A DNA stretch of 64,000 nucleotides from Monoplex corrugatus (Eukaryota > Mollusca > Gastropoda > Littorinimorpha > Ranellidae): positions 99,751,513 to 99,815,512 of the forward strand of contig CM060311.1 of NCBI GenBank assembly GCA_030674185.1, written 5' to 3'. Both the position numbers and the translations under genes were made by a program. The notes below the pieces were generated by a model. It was not told where the DNA came from and did no database searches. It saw only the letters and a program-made list of their open reading frames with translations. Numbering within the stretch: the stretch's first letter is position 1; the number at the start of each line of letters is the position of its first letter. This document shows, piece after piece, positions 59,509 to 64,000 of the stretch.

Positions 59509-62412
59509 TATCAAATAATGCATGTTAAAGATCCTGTAACTTGTAAACCATGTCTGTGTTTGGTGGCTTACGGAAGCACAAAAATACCTGACATGCACCC
59601 GTCCTGAATAGAGAAAAAAAGATTATGACTGCCTGGTGGGGTGAAAACAAACAAACCAACCAACCCCCCCCTCCCCTCCCCCCCAAAAAATGGTGATACA
59701 TGTGAAAGTCCTCTTGCATTATATAAAAAATACAAATACTCAGACCCACAAGTGTAGAAGACATACTTTCATATTTACTCATGTGTATTTTATGTCTCAT
59801 GACATATCAAACTTAGGATAAACAAATTGTGTTTTGACGGTTGGACAGAGATAAGTGCGGCAGGATACACAATTGTCGTGTTTATGACAGTTGACAAGAG
59901 ATAGAAGTGCGGCAGGATAACACAAGTGTCGTGTTTATGACAGGTTGGACAAGAGATAGAAGTGCGGCAGGATAACACAATTGTCCTGTTTATGACAGGT
60001 TGGACAAGAGATAGAAGTGCGGCAGGATAACACAAATTGTCCTGTTTATGACAGGTTGGACAAGAGATAGAAGTGCGGCAGGATAACACAATTGTCCTGT
60101 TTATGACAGGTTGGACAAGAGATAGAAGTGCGGCAGGATAACACAATTGTCCTGTTTATGACAGGTTGGACAAGAGGTAGAAGTGCGGCAGGATAACACA
60201 ATTGTCCTGTTTATGACAGGTTGGACAAGAGATAGAAGTGCGGCAGGATAACACAATTGTCCTGTTTATGACAGGTTGGACAAGAGATAGAAGTGCGGCC
60301 TGGCATTGTTGCCCGTGACCCAGAGGGAAAACTGGCGTGTCGTCCCATCAAGTCCAAAATAGTTTCCCTGTATGCGGAACAGAATGACCTCCAGTATGCT
60401 GTACCTGGAGGCCTCATTGGTGAGCAGTTAGTTTTTGTTTTGGTAAAGTGGAAACCATTTTGTGTACCAGAGAAGAATAAAACAATTTTCATTAGTTTTT
60501 AATATTTGTTGTAACGCTTGTAATTAAATATCAACATGACGTTTGTGTGGAAATCTCTCGCAGGTTGTTTAATGCTACAGGCCTTCATGAAAAACATAAA
60601 GGGCCTTTATGGTACAACTTTTTGATCATTCTTGTGAAAGCAGATAGTTGCTGTTTTTTGTAACAATCCTCTGCATAAAATCCTGACCTCACTCAATCCC
60701 CTCTGCAGCCTGTCTCCACTCGGAGGGGAATCACATTGCAATATATAATTGTATATAATATGCTCTCTATAATTTTCCATTGCTTTTATTCTTTCTCCCC
60801 ATTTATAGGTGTGTGCGCGCGCGTGTGCGTGTGTGTGCGTGCGTGCGTGTGTGCGTGTGGTGTGTGTGTGTTTCAGCGCTTAGATTTGATTTTATCAAGA
60901 TTTTGCGCTATATAAATATTGTAATTATTATTAGAACAAAAAGTTCTATTCTTAATTTTTTTTCTTAATACTATTTTTTTGTTTGTTTGTTGTTGTTTTT
61001 TTGTATGTGTTGTGTGAGCTCTTTATTGTGACAGCAGTATTATTATGTTCCATAAGCATATTTTATGAATAGTTATACTGAATTGATTTCAATGACATTA
61101 ACCTTTTGACTCCTGCACATTGTCCTCCAACTGCGAAACTTAACCCTTTGAGTGCACCCTATCCACCAGCTTTCTGCAGAAAGCTGCAGGACAGGATGAG
61201 GGAATTCAAGGATTAAGATTTTGCTTTGATGCGTGGTTGGCAGTGCACGATGCTGGTGGACAGGGTGCGGGAGCGAAAGGGTTAATACTGGTGGTAAGGA
61301 TATAATTACCAAAGAAGAAACGGGTTATGTTTTTCTGACTTGTTGATGTAGGTGTTGGAACAAAGATCGACCCAACGATGTGTCGTGCTGACCGGCTGGT
61401 GGGTCAGGTACTGGGGGCTGTTGGGGCTCTGCCTGAAATCTACACTGAGCTAGAGATCTCCTTCTTCCTGCTCCGACGTCTACTGGGCGTCAAGACTGAG
61501 GGAGACAAGAAAGGAGCCAAGGTCAGTGCACTGTTGTCATCACTTTCTTTTTTGTTTGCTAGTCTTCAGGCTGACTACAATGCTTGTCCCATAACCCTAG
61601 GGTTTTAGGGGAGTGAATATTTATGCTTTGTTTTTTGGTTTCAGGATGGGTCCTACTCCTTTCTTTTCATTTTCTTACCTTGAACAGATGGACTGGAGGC
61701 CATGTACATAACTGTTTGTGATGATGTCTTGGATGTCTAGACCATGTGTTGTGTGATGATATCCTGGCTCTTGTGGAGTGTTTTGAAGTCAATGTTGGTC
61801 CCCTGTTTTGCTTTTAAAACAAAAATATTACAAGTGTTTTGAAGTAAATGTCCTGTTTTGCTTTTAAAACAAAAAATATTACAAGTGCCCCGAGCCCGCT
61901 CCCCTTCCTTACATGATCCTAGAAAAATATGCTCTCTATAATTTTCCATTGTTTATTCTTTCTCCCATTATAGCGTTGTGTGTTGTGTGTGTGTGTGTGG
62001 TCGCGGCGGTGTGTGGTGGTGTGTTCTGTTTCAGCGCTTAGATTTGATTTTATCAAGATTTTGTGCTATATAAATATTGTAATTATTATTAATTATTATT
62101 ATTAAAACAAAACAATACCCACACACATACAAGCCACCACCACCACATCAACACAACTTTCATCACTGTGGTGTTTGTTTTGTTTTTTCTTTTCTTTTTT
62201 TTCTTTCTTTCTTTGAATGAATTGTGTTTTGGATTTCAGGTGCAAAAGCTGGCCAAGAATGAGGTGTTGATGGTGAACATTGGGTCCCTGTCCACTGGAG
62301 GTCGTGTGCAGGCTGTCAAGGCTGATTTGGCCAAGATCGGTCTCACAAACCCTGTTTGCACAGAAATTGGAGAGAAAATTGCTCTGAGCCGACGTGTTGA
62401 GAAACATTGGAG
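31144..62412 (+). CDS. EIF2S3: eIF2 subunit gamma (EIF2S3), eleven coding exons seen, last exon(s) outside window
   Basis: Spliced gene with exons 31144-31215, 37712-37775, 39601-39662, 40119-40184, 41784-41878, 46221-46379, 47877-48011, 56319-56413, 60275-60419, 61352-61521 and 62240-62412. The product is the GTP-binding core subunit of eIF2. It binds initiator Met-tRNA and GTP and carries them to the 40S ribosome. Visible G-domain motifs are AHGKST (P-loop), [15 protein letters not shown] (switch II), NKIDLVKE (guanine specificity) and SAQLKYNI. Domains II and III follow, with [12 protein letters not shown] and the end [12 protein letters not shown]. Identity to the human protein looks very high by eye. 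All phases join except between 40184 and 41784, where the exon for the zinc-ribbon insert (about 41 residues) is missing from the sequence. The C-terminus (LIGWGQIRRG in vertebrates) lies right of the window. Confidence 0.96.
31216..31686. other. EIF2S3 intron 1, proximal part
   Basis: Contains the hairpin-forming CCCGGCACCTGGGAATGCCGGG near 31510 and T runs. No gene recognised. Confidence 0.45.
31687..33466. mobile_element. Non-autonomous piggyBac-like element (TTAA-flanked)
   Basis: Left end TTAACCCTTTCGCCGCTGTT and right end (reverse complement) TTAACCTCTTTACTGCGCTG + TTG are alike and each is bounded by TTAA. The 1.78-kb interior holds (CA)n (32318-32373), (CT)n (32549-32595) and (CA)n (32596-32634), and only short open frames. 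A transposase was not recognised. The imperfect ends suggest an old copy. Confidence 0.5.
33467..34605. other. EIF2S3 intron 1, middle
   Basis: A tandem duplication of about 35 bp (GTAGGTTACCATTTGGAG twice, 33672-33718) and later T-rich sequence. No gene recognised. Confidence 0.45.
34610..35046 (+). mobile_element. tRNA-derived SINE family member, plus orientation
   Basis: GGCCTGGTTGACGCCAGGAT + ATATTATGG, the ATTATCATCCTTGTCATTAT stretch and GCTTCTGTGGCCATGAAGGT ... AGAAAATGGGACCG + A run match the minus-strand copy at 2455-2640 in the same order. The tRNA-like head is not clear in this copy. Confidence 0.6.
35345..35895 (+). pseudogene. LINE C-terminal fragment (Rex/CR1-like) with TTGAATC tail
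   Basis: The frame reads [40 protein letters not shown] and [20 protein letters not shown], then [20 protein letters not shown], and ends at 35775. This is the standard polymerase C-terminus of Rex/CR1-like elements. The element ends in four TTGAATC repeats (35862-35889), a typical short tandem 3' tail. The RT core is missing. Confidence 0.78.
35896..37711. other. EIF2S3 intron 1, distal part
   Basis: No gene recognised. A CT-rich run at 37325-37450 yields low-complexity open frames. A partial inverted repeat of about 50 bp (ATTTTCACCCATATTTTTTC at 36961 against GGGAAAAAATGGGGAGAGAA at 37023) lies near 36900-37040. Confidence 0.45.
37712..37775 (+). CDS. EIF2S3: EIF2S3 coding exon 2
   Basis: Acceptor TCATGTTTCAG, 64 bases encoding [20 protein letters not shown] + I and one base of Gly, donor GTAAGT. 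The segment leads into the G domain. Confidence 0.96.
37983..38600 (+). mobile_element. tRNA-derived SINE, plus orientation
   Basis: Head AGAGTGGCAGAATGGTTCAG (A box) ... CTAGGGTTCACGCCCCG (B box), spacing about 50 bp as in a Leu/Ser-type tRNA. A body of about 500 bp follows, ending GAACTGAAATCAAAACTGAA-like repeats. Located in EIF2S3 intron 2. Confidence 0.7.
38618..38745. repeat. Two-copy tandem repeat
   Basis: GTAGTGTGATAGCATTTCAT + CAGGAAGAA..TGTGACAAAAACTATTAGTCT occurs twice, at about 38613 and 38682. Confidence 0.85.
38745..38820 (+). mobile_element. SINE conserved-core fragment
   Basis: TTAAAGAGATCCCATGTG and GCACTTACTGCATATAAAAG + GTCCC resemble the conserved central region of animal SINEs also seen at 46571. 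Confidence 0.4.
38828..39055. repeat. (CA)n/(ACACA)n microsatellite
   Basis: CA runs interspersed with AACAC pentamers over about 225 bp. Confidence 0.97.
39601..39662 (+). CDS. EIF2S3: EIF2S3 coding exon 3 (P-loop)
   Basis: Acceptor TGTCTTTCAG, 62 bases encoding [20 protein letters not shown], donor [15 protein letters not shown] is the nucleotide-binding P-loop. Starts in phase 1 completing GGT, ends in phase 0. Confidence 0.97.
40119..40184 (+). CDS. EIF2S3: EIF2S3 coding exon 4 (switch I region)
   Basis: Acceptor TCTGTTGCAG, 66 bases encoding [20 protein letters not shown] + AK, donor [20 protein letters not shown] is the invariant switch I segment. It ends in phase 0, but the next exon found starts in phase 2, so an exon of length 3n+2 must lie between them. 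Confidence 0.97.
40185..41783. other. EIF2S3: Intron where one EIF2S3 exon is missing
   Basis: Reading all three plus frames, I find no segment encoding the CxxC-type zinc-ribbon insert that must join exon 4 (phase 0) to the exon at 41784 (phase 2). A degenerate 55-60 bp repeat (GGTTTTAGTTTTTTGTTTTC + TTGTTGGGGATACTG, 40955-41240, fading to 41540) and small indels suggest a mis-assembled stretch. Confidence 0.6.
40955..41540. repeat. Degenerate 55-60 bp tandem repeat
   Basis: Units carry GACTGGTTTTAGTTTTTTGT + TTTCTTGTTGGGGATACTG and CATCAGTTAA. The left three are clear and the rest increasingly diverged. Confidence 0.8.
41784..41878 (+). CDS. EIF2S3: EIF2S3 coding exon after the missing zinc-ribbon exon (switch II)
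   Basis: Acceptor TGTGCCTTCAG, 95 bases: one base ending an Arg codon, then [20 protein letters not shown] and [11 protein letters not shown] plus one base, donor GTTAGT. DCPGH is the switch II G3 motif. A 48-bp minisatellite starts about 50 bp after the donor. Confidence 0.96.
41925..43540. repeat. 48-bp minisatellite, about 34 copies
   Basis: Unit GTTGTGTCATTAGTCATAAA + AAGCATGGTATACATCTGTA + TCTCACTT. 45-bp variants lack GTT. It begins about 50 bp after an EIF2S3 donor. On the gene strand each unit reads CTTGTTGTGTCATTAG/T. Open frames in all three phases are repeat artefacts. Confidence 0.96.
43541..44145. repeat. Second 48-bp minisatellite, about 12-13 copies, abutting the first
   Basis: Unit AATGCTGTACCAACAGCCCT + AAGGATCAAAATGTTTGATG + TGGTCAGT, very homogeneous. 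The only variants are GGTC/GGCC, GTGG/ATGG and CAGT/CAAT. It shares its period, but not its sequence, with the preceding array. Confidence 0.96.
44146..44574. other. Intron spacer between arrays
   Basis: Contains ACCACCGCCATCATCACCACC triplet-rich sequence and a short frame. Nothing recognised. Confidence 0.4.
44575..45330. repeat. 39-bp minisatellite, about 19 copies
   Basis: Unit TTCCACAGGACCCAACACTT + ATTTCCTTGTTCCCTTCAG. On the EIF2S3 strand each unit contains CCTTGTTCCCTTCAG/T, which looks like a strong 3' splice site, plus CCACAG. Frames of 270-340 codons across it are artefacts of the 13-codon period. Confidence 0.96.
45331..46220. other. Intron before the NKID exon
   Basis: A CTGCAAGCGGTTCATGT / CTGCAAACGGTTCATGT duplication (45401-45440) and three 29-bp copies of TTTGTGTCCTGTATTATGTA + ATGCAAGAA (46052-46140). 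No gene. Confidence 0.6.
46221..46379 (+). CDS. EIF2S3: EIF2S3 coding exon (NKID motif)
   Basis: Acceptor TTTATGTTACAG, 159 bases encoding [21 protein letters not shown], then [20 protein letters not shown] and [12 protein letters not shown], donor GTGAGA. NKID is the G4 guanine-specificity motif. Confidence 0.97.
46571..46700 (+). mobile_element. SINE conserved-core fragment
   Basis: CCGTTGGATGAGATGATAAA ... GCATGTAAAGATCTCGTGGC + AACAGAGGAGTTGTCC ... AAATTCTG matches the widely conserved central region of animal SINEs (ancestral form near GATGAGACGATAAACCGAGG). No tRNA head next to it. Confidence 0.6.
46840..47755. repeat. 51-bp minisatellite, about 18 copies, many with small deletions
   Basis: Unit AATGCTTGATGTTCTGATGA + TTGTATCTGTTCACTATCAT + AGGACGTTCAT. 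Clean units alternate with units full of one-base losses (47005-47170, 47370-47760). On the gene strand each clean unit reads ATCTGTTCACTATCATAG/G with a branch-point-like CTGAT upstream. Confidence 0.93.
47877..48011 (+). CDS. EIF2S3: EIF2S3 coding exon (SAQ motif)
   Basis: Acceptor with CCTCCCCCCCTAACAG, 135 bases encoding [20 protein letters not shown] and [24 protein letters not shown], donor [14 protein letters not shown] is the G5 motif closing the G domain. Confidence 0.97.
48110..48320. repeat. Dispersed repeat, partner of 26035-26240
   Basis: Reverse-complement match to 26035-26240. Followed by three 28-bp copies of AAATGACATCAGTGATGTGT + TTGTGAGT (48318-48399), each with the palindrome TGACATCAGTGATGT. 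Confidence 0.6.
48627..49302. mobile_element. Non-autonomous piggyBac-like element (TTAA-flanked, about 676 bp)
   Basis: Left end TTAACTCTTTTCCCACCA and right end TGGTGGTGAAAGAGTTAA form terminal inverted repeats bounded by TTAA. The interior has a short open frame from ATG 48888 ([20 protein letters not shown]...) and otherwise no transposase. It probably derives from a full element by internal deletion. Confidence 0.65.
49390..56240. repeat. 48-bp minisatellite, about 140 copies, with higher-order structure
   Basis: Unit TTTTGTAACGTGTTGAGTAT + TGTTGATGTCTTTTTTCTGG + TTTTATAG. It varies in T-run length and in the base before the last G (TATAG, TATTG, TATGG, TATCG, TCTGG). Rare GCTGTTGTC variants mark a repeated block of 14 units. 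On the gene strand TATAG units look like 3' splice sites. A ragged stretch at 52260-52800 has many small indels. It fills the 8.3-kb intron before 56319. Confidence 0.98.
56319..56413 (+). CDS. EIF2S3: EIF2S3 coding exon (start of domain II)
   Basis: Acceptor TGTTGGTTTCAG, 95 bases encoding [21 protein letters not shown] and [11 protein letters not shown], donor GTAAAC. It lies directly after the 6.8-kb array that fills the preceding intron of 8.3 kb. Confidence 0.97.
56640..57740 (+). pseudogene. piggyBac transposase, broken
   Basis: Starts with ATG 56903 ([20 protein letters not shown]), shifts frame, and continues at 57013 with acidic [15 protein letters not shown] and [16 protein letters not shown]. 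After stops come [54 protein letters not shown] and [20 protein letters not shown] + [16 protein letters not shown]. This is the N-terminal half of a DDE_Tnp_1_7 (piggyBac) transposase, where the D of SVDE is the first catalytic Asp. In-frame stops and a frameshift disable it. The C-terminal half and cysteine-rich end are absent. TTAACTCTTAACG near 56643 may be the left end. Confidence 0.8.
57741..58755. other. EIF2S3 intron, no gene recognised
   Basis: May include more of the decayed piggyBac element (short frame from 58328, [20 protein letters not shown]). I cannot assign a family with confidence. Confidence 0.35.
58765..59400 (-). pseudogene. LINE C-terminal fragment with terminal C2H2 finger, minus orientation
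   Basis: The minus frame reads [60 protein letters not shown] and ends [20 protein letters not shown] + C. LRWLGHV..D.R.PK..LYGEL and a final CxxCxxxxxSRIGLxSHxRxC finger are the usual end of one group of metazoan endonuclease/RT LINEs. It is followed on its 3' side by a GT microsatellite at 58768-58792. The RT core is missing. Confidence 0.82.
59435..59510. repeat. (CA)n microsatellite
   Basis: CA runs with ACATACACATAC interruptions. Confidence 0.95.
59515..59612. mobile_element. SINE-tail fragment
   Basis: ATGCATGTTAAAGATCCTGT ... GTGGCTTACGGAAGCACAAA + AATACC..ACATGCACCCG, then GACTGCCTGGTGGGGTGAAA. It is the same conserved tail as at 26265 and 62905. Confidence 0.6.
59825..60275 (+). 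repeat. EIF2S3: 55-bp array made of a duplicated splice acceptor and exon start
   Basis: Nine copies, the last being the real exon start, of GTTGGACAAGAGATAGAAGT + GCGG (codes VGQEIEVR) followed by CAGGATAACACAATTGTCCTG + TTTATGACAG. Copies at 59940-60220 are near-perfect; the two leftmost are eroded. The period is not a multiple of three. Splicing to any decoy and reading through leads to an in-frame stop within about one unit (TAA of GGATAA, or TGA in the true exon). Confidence 0.95.
60275..60419 (+). CDS. EIF2S3: EIF2S3 coding exon (domain II), start duplicated in upstream array
   Basis: Acceptor CTGTTTATGACAG, 145 bases encoding [20 protein letters not shown], then [20 protein letters not shown] and YAVPGGLI plus one base, donor GTGAGC. 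The acceptor and the first 24 coding bases are the last copy of a 55-bp tandem array. Eight upstream copies carry the same acceptor-exon junction, most of them intact. Confidence 0.96.
60655..60935 (+). mobile_element. CR1/L2-type LINE 3' tail, plus orientation
   Basis: CATAAAATCCTGACCTCACT ... CTGCAGCCTGTCTCCACTCG + GAGGGGAATCAC, AATTTTCCATTGCTTTTATT, a GT/GC microsatellite, CAGCGCTTAGATTTGATTTT ... GCGCTATATAAATATTG + (ATT)n. It is the reverse complement of 18119-18690 in the same order. Confidence 0.85.
61098..61285. mobile_element. TTAA-flanked MITE, second full-length copy (188 bp)
   Basis: TTAACCTTTTGACTCCTGCA at the left, GGACAGGGTGCGGGAGCGAA + AGGGTTAA at the right, with the same internal order as 24195-24383. 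More diverged than that copy. Located just before an EIF2S3 exon. Confidence 0.82.
61352..61521 (+). CDS. EIF2S3: EIF2S3 coding exon (domain II/III)
   Basis: Acceptor TTGTTGATGTAG, 170 bases encoding [41 protein letters not shown] and [16 protein letters not shown], donor GTCAGT. The domain II/III segment closely matches vertebrate eIF2-gamma. Confidence 0.97.
61925..62105 (+). mobile_element. CR1/L2-type LINE 3' tail, short copy
   Basis: ATGCTCTCTATAATTTTCCA ... CAGCGCTTAGATTTGATTTT ... GTGCTATATAAATATTG + (ATT)n, parallel to 60755-60935. Lies between two EIF2S3 exons. Confidence 0.82.
62240..62412 (+). CDS. EIF2S3: EIF2S3 coding exon (domain III), penultimate
   Basis: Acceptor TTTTGGATTTCAG, 173 bases encoding [40 protein letters not shown] and [17 protein letters not shown] plus two bases, donor GTAGAT. 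Only the short C-terminal exon remains outside the window. Confidence 0.97.
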
Positions 62413-62461
62413 GTAGATGTTTTTCAGTTTCCATTAAAAGATAGTTGTGAAATGTAATTGA

Positions 62462-62545
62462 AGGGGCGTTAGTGGGTAAGACATAGGACTAGCAGTTAGA
62501 AGATGTGGGTTTGATCCTGCATGGGTACCTTGTGCATGTTGTGTG
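62462..62545 (+). mobile_element. tRNA-derived SINE head
   Basis: GGGGCGTTAGTGGGTAAGAC (A box) ... AGATGTGGGTTTGATCCTGC (B box) about 50 bp apart. The body appears to be interrupted by the MITE-derived array. Confidence 0.6.
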
Positions 62546-62629
62546 ATGAGCGATGATGTTCATGATGTCCCAGGCCAACACGTCCCTGTGCTGATCAGTT
62601 AGTGTCTTTATCCCCATTGTGTGTGGCCC

Positions 62630-62872
62630 TTTGACTCCCTCAGCCTGTCCACCAGTACCCAGCATTGTCAACCATGCTGGCAAAGCAAAAACTTAACCCT
62701 TTGACTCCCTCACTCTGTCCAGCAGTACCCTGCATTGTCAACCCTGCTAGCAAAGCAAAAACTTAACCCTTTGACTCCCTCACCCTGTCCAGCAGTACCC
62801 AGCATTGTCAACCATGCTGGCAAAGCAAAAACTTAACCCTTTGCTTCCCTTACCATATCCACCAGCAGGAGT
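62630..62872. repeat. 82-bp tandem repeat derived from the TTAA MITE, 3 copies
   Basis: CCCTTTGACTCCCTCACCCT + GTCC(A)CAGTACC.GCATTGTCAA + CC.TGC.AGCAAAGCAAAAACTTAA repeats three times, the same inner phrases as in 24195-24383 and 10438-11060. Confidence 0.85.
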
Positions 62873-62904
62873 CGAAGGGATATACACATACAAAATAACA
62901 AATT

Positions 62905-62990
62905 TCCTACATGGAAGATCCCTTCATTCATGTTAGTGTCCAATGATTTGTGGACACATGAAAAACACCCAGCACGCAAGCTGACCAAAG
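62905..62990. mobile_element. SINE-tail fragment that seeds the final array
   Basis: ACATGGAAGATCCCTTCATT ... GTGGACACATGAAAAACACC + CAGCACGCAAGCTGACC. Its last part continues directly into the 53-bp repeat. Confidence 0.6.
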
Positions 62991-64000
62991 ATTATGTATG
63001 CAAACTGTTACAGTGTAACACGCAGCATGCACGCTGACCAAAGACGATGTATACAAACTGTTACAGTGTAACACCCAGCACGCAAGCTGACCAAAGACGA
63101 TGTATGCAAACTGTTACAGTGTAACACGCAGCATGCACGCTGACCAAAGACGATGTATGCAAACTGTTAACAGTGTAACACGCAGCATGCACGCTGACCA
63201 AAGACGATGTATGCAAACTGTTACAGTGTAACACGCAGCATGCACGCTGACCAAAGACGATGTATACAAACTGTTACAGTGTAACACGCAGCATGCACGC
63301 TGACCAAAGACGATGTATACAAACTGTTACAGTGTAACACGCAGCATGCACGCTGACCAAAGACGATGTATACAAACTGTTACAGTGTAACACGCAGCAT
63401 GCACGCTGACCAAAGACGATGTATACAAACTGTTACAGTGTAACACGCAGCATGCACGCTGACCAAAGACGATGTATACAAACTGTTACAGTGTAACACG
63501 CAGCATGCACGCTGACCAAAGACGATGCATGCAAGCTGTTACAGTGTAACACGCAGCATGCACGCTGACCAAAGACGATGCATGTAAGCTGTTACAGTGT
63601 AACACGCAGCATGCACGCTGACCAAAGACGATGTATACAAACTGTTACAGTGTAACACGCAGCATGCACGCTGACCAAAGACGATGCATGTAAGATGATG
63701 TATCAAACTGTTACAGTGTAACATGCAGCATGCACGCTGACCAAGACGATGCATGTAAGACAATGTATCAAACTGTTACAGTGTAACACGCAGCATGCAC
63801 GCTGACCAAAGACGATGTATGCAAACTGTTACAGTGTAACACGCAGCATGCACGCTGACCAAAGACGATGCATGTAAGACAATGTATCAAACTGTTACAG
63901 TGTAACACGCAGCATGCACGCTGACCAAAGACGATGCATGTAAGACAATGTATCAAACTGTTACAGTGTAACACGCAGCATGCACGCTGACCAAAGATTA
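62962..64000. repeat. 53-bp minisatellite, about 19 copies, runs off right edge
   Basis: Unit ACGCAGCATGCACGCTGACC + AAAGACGATGTATACAAACT + GTTACAGTGTAAC. Right-hand units gain a GATGCATGTAAGACAATG insert. On the gene strand it reads CAAACTGTTACAG/T, a moderate acceptor-like site. It separates the penultimate EIF2S3 exon from the last. Confidence 0.95.

Overview
This is nuclear genomic DNA from an invertebrate animal. The intron-rich genes, the mix of non-LTR retrotransposons, tRNA-derived SINEs and TTAA-flanked elements, and the very large minisatellites fit a lophotrochozoan, probably a gastropod mollusc. That placement is an inference, because no species marker is visible. There is no bacterial or phage content.

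Two conserved housekeeping genes lie head to head. On the minus strand, 30692 down to 1864 and running off the left edge, are the first four coding exons of a site-2 protease (MBTPS2/S2P), including the HEVGH zinc-metalloprotease motif. On the plus strand, 31144 to 62412 and running off the right edge, are eleven coding exons of the gamma subunit of translation initiation factor eIF2 (EIF2S3). The start codons are about 450 bp apart, so the interval 30693-31143 is probably a bidirectional promoter. It contains one exact TGACGTGG, the binding core of ATF6/XBP1 (unfolded protein response element). All splice sites used are GT-AG and all phases join, with one exception. The eIF2-gamma exon for the zinc-ribbon insert (about 41 residues, expected between 40184 and 41784) cannot be found.

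About a third of the window is minisatellite arrays, all inside introns (45-, 48-, 51-, 53-, 55-, 59- and 60/62-bp units and others). Most of them, read on the strand of the host gene, contain a pyrimidine tract followed by YAG, like a 3' splice site. In one case (59825-60275) this is literal: the array is made of copies of the real acceptor plus the first 24 bases of eIF2-gamma exon coding sequence. Other arrays are seeded by a MITE or a SINE tail. The largest (49390-56240, about 140 copies of 48 bp) has higher-order structure and is most variable at the A of its AG.

Mobile elements fill much of the rest. There is a nearly full-length R2-like LINE with an intact zinc finger-RT-RLE endonuclease reading frame (18954-22467) and a truncated sister (16911-17877). 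Fragments of at least four other LINE families, several tRNA-derived SINEs, a broken piggyBac transposase gene, non-autonomous TTAA elements and MITEs, and a possible solo LTR are also present.

S2P activates ATF6 and SREBP by intramembrane cleavage. eIF2 delivers initiator tRNA and is the target of the stress kinases. The shared promoter therefore sits between two genes that act in the ER-stress and integrated-stress responses.
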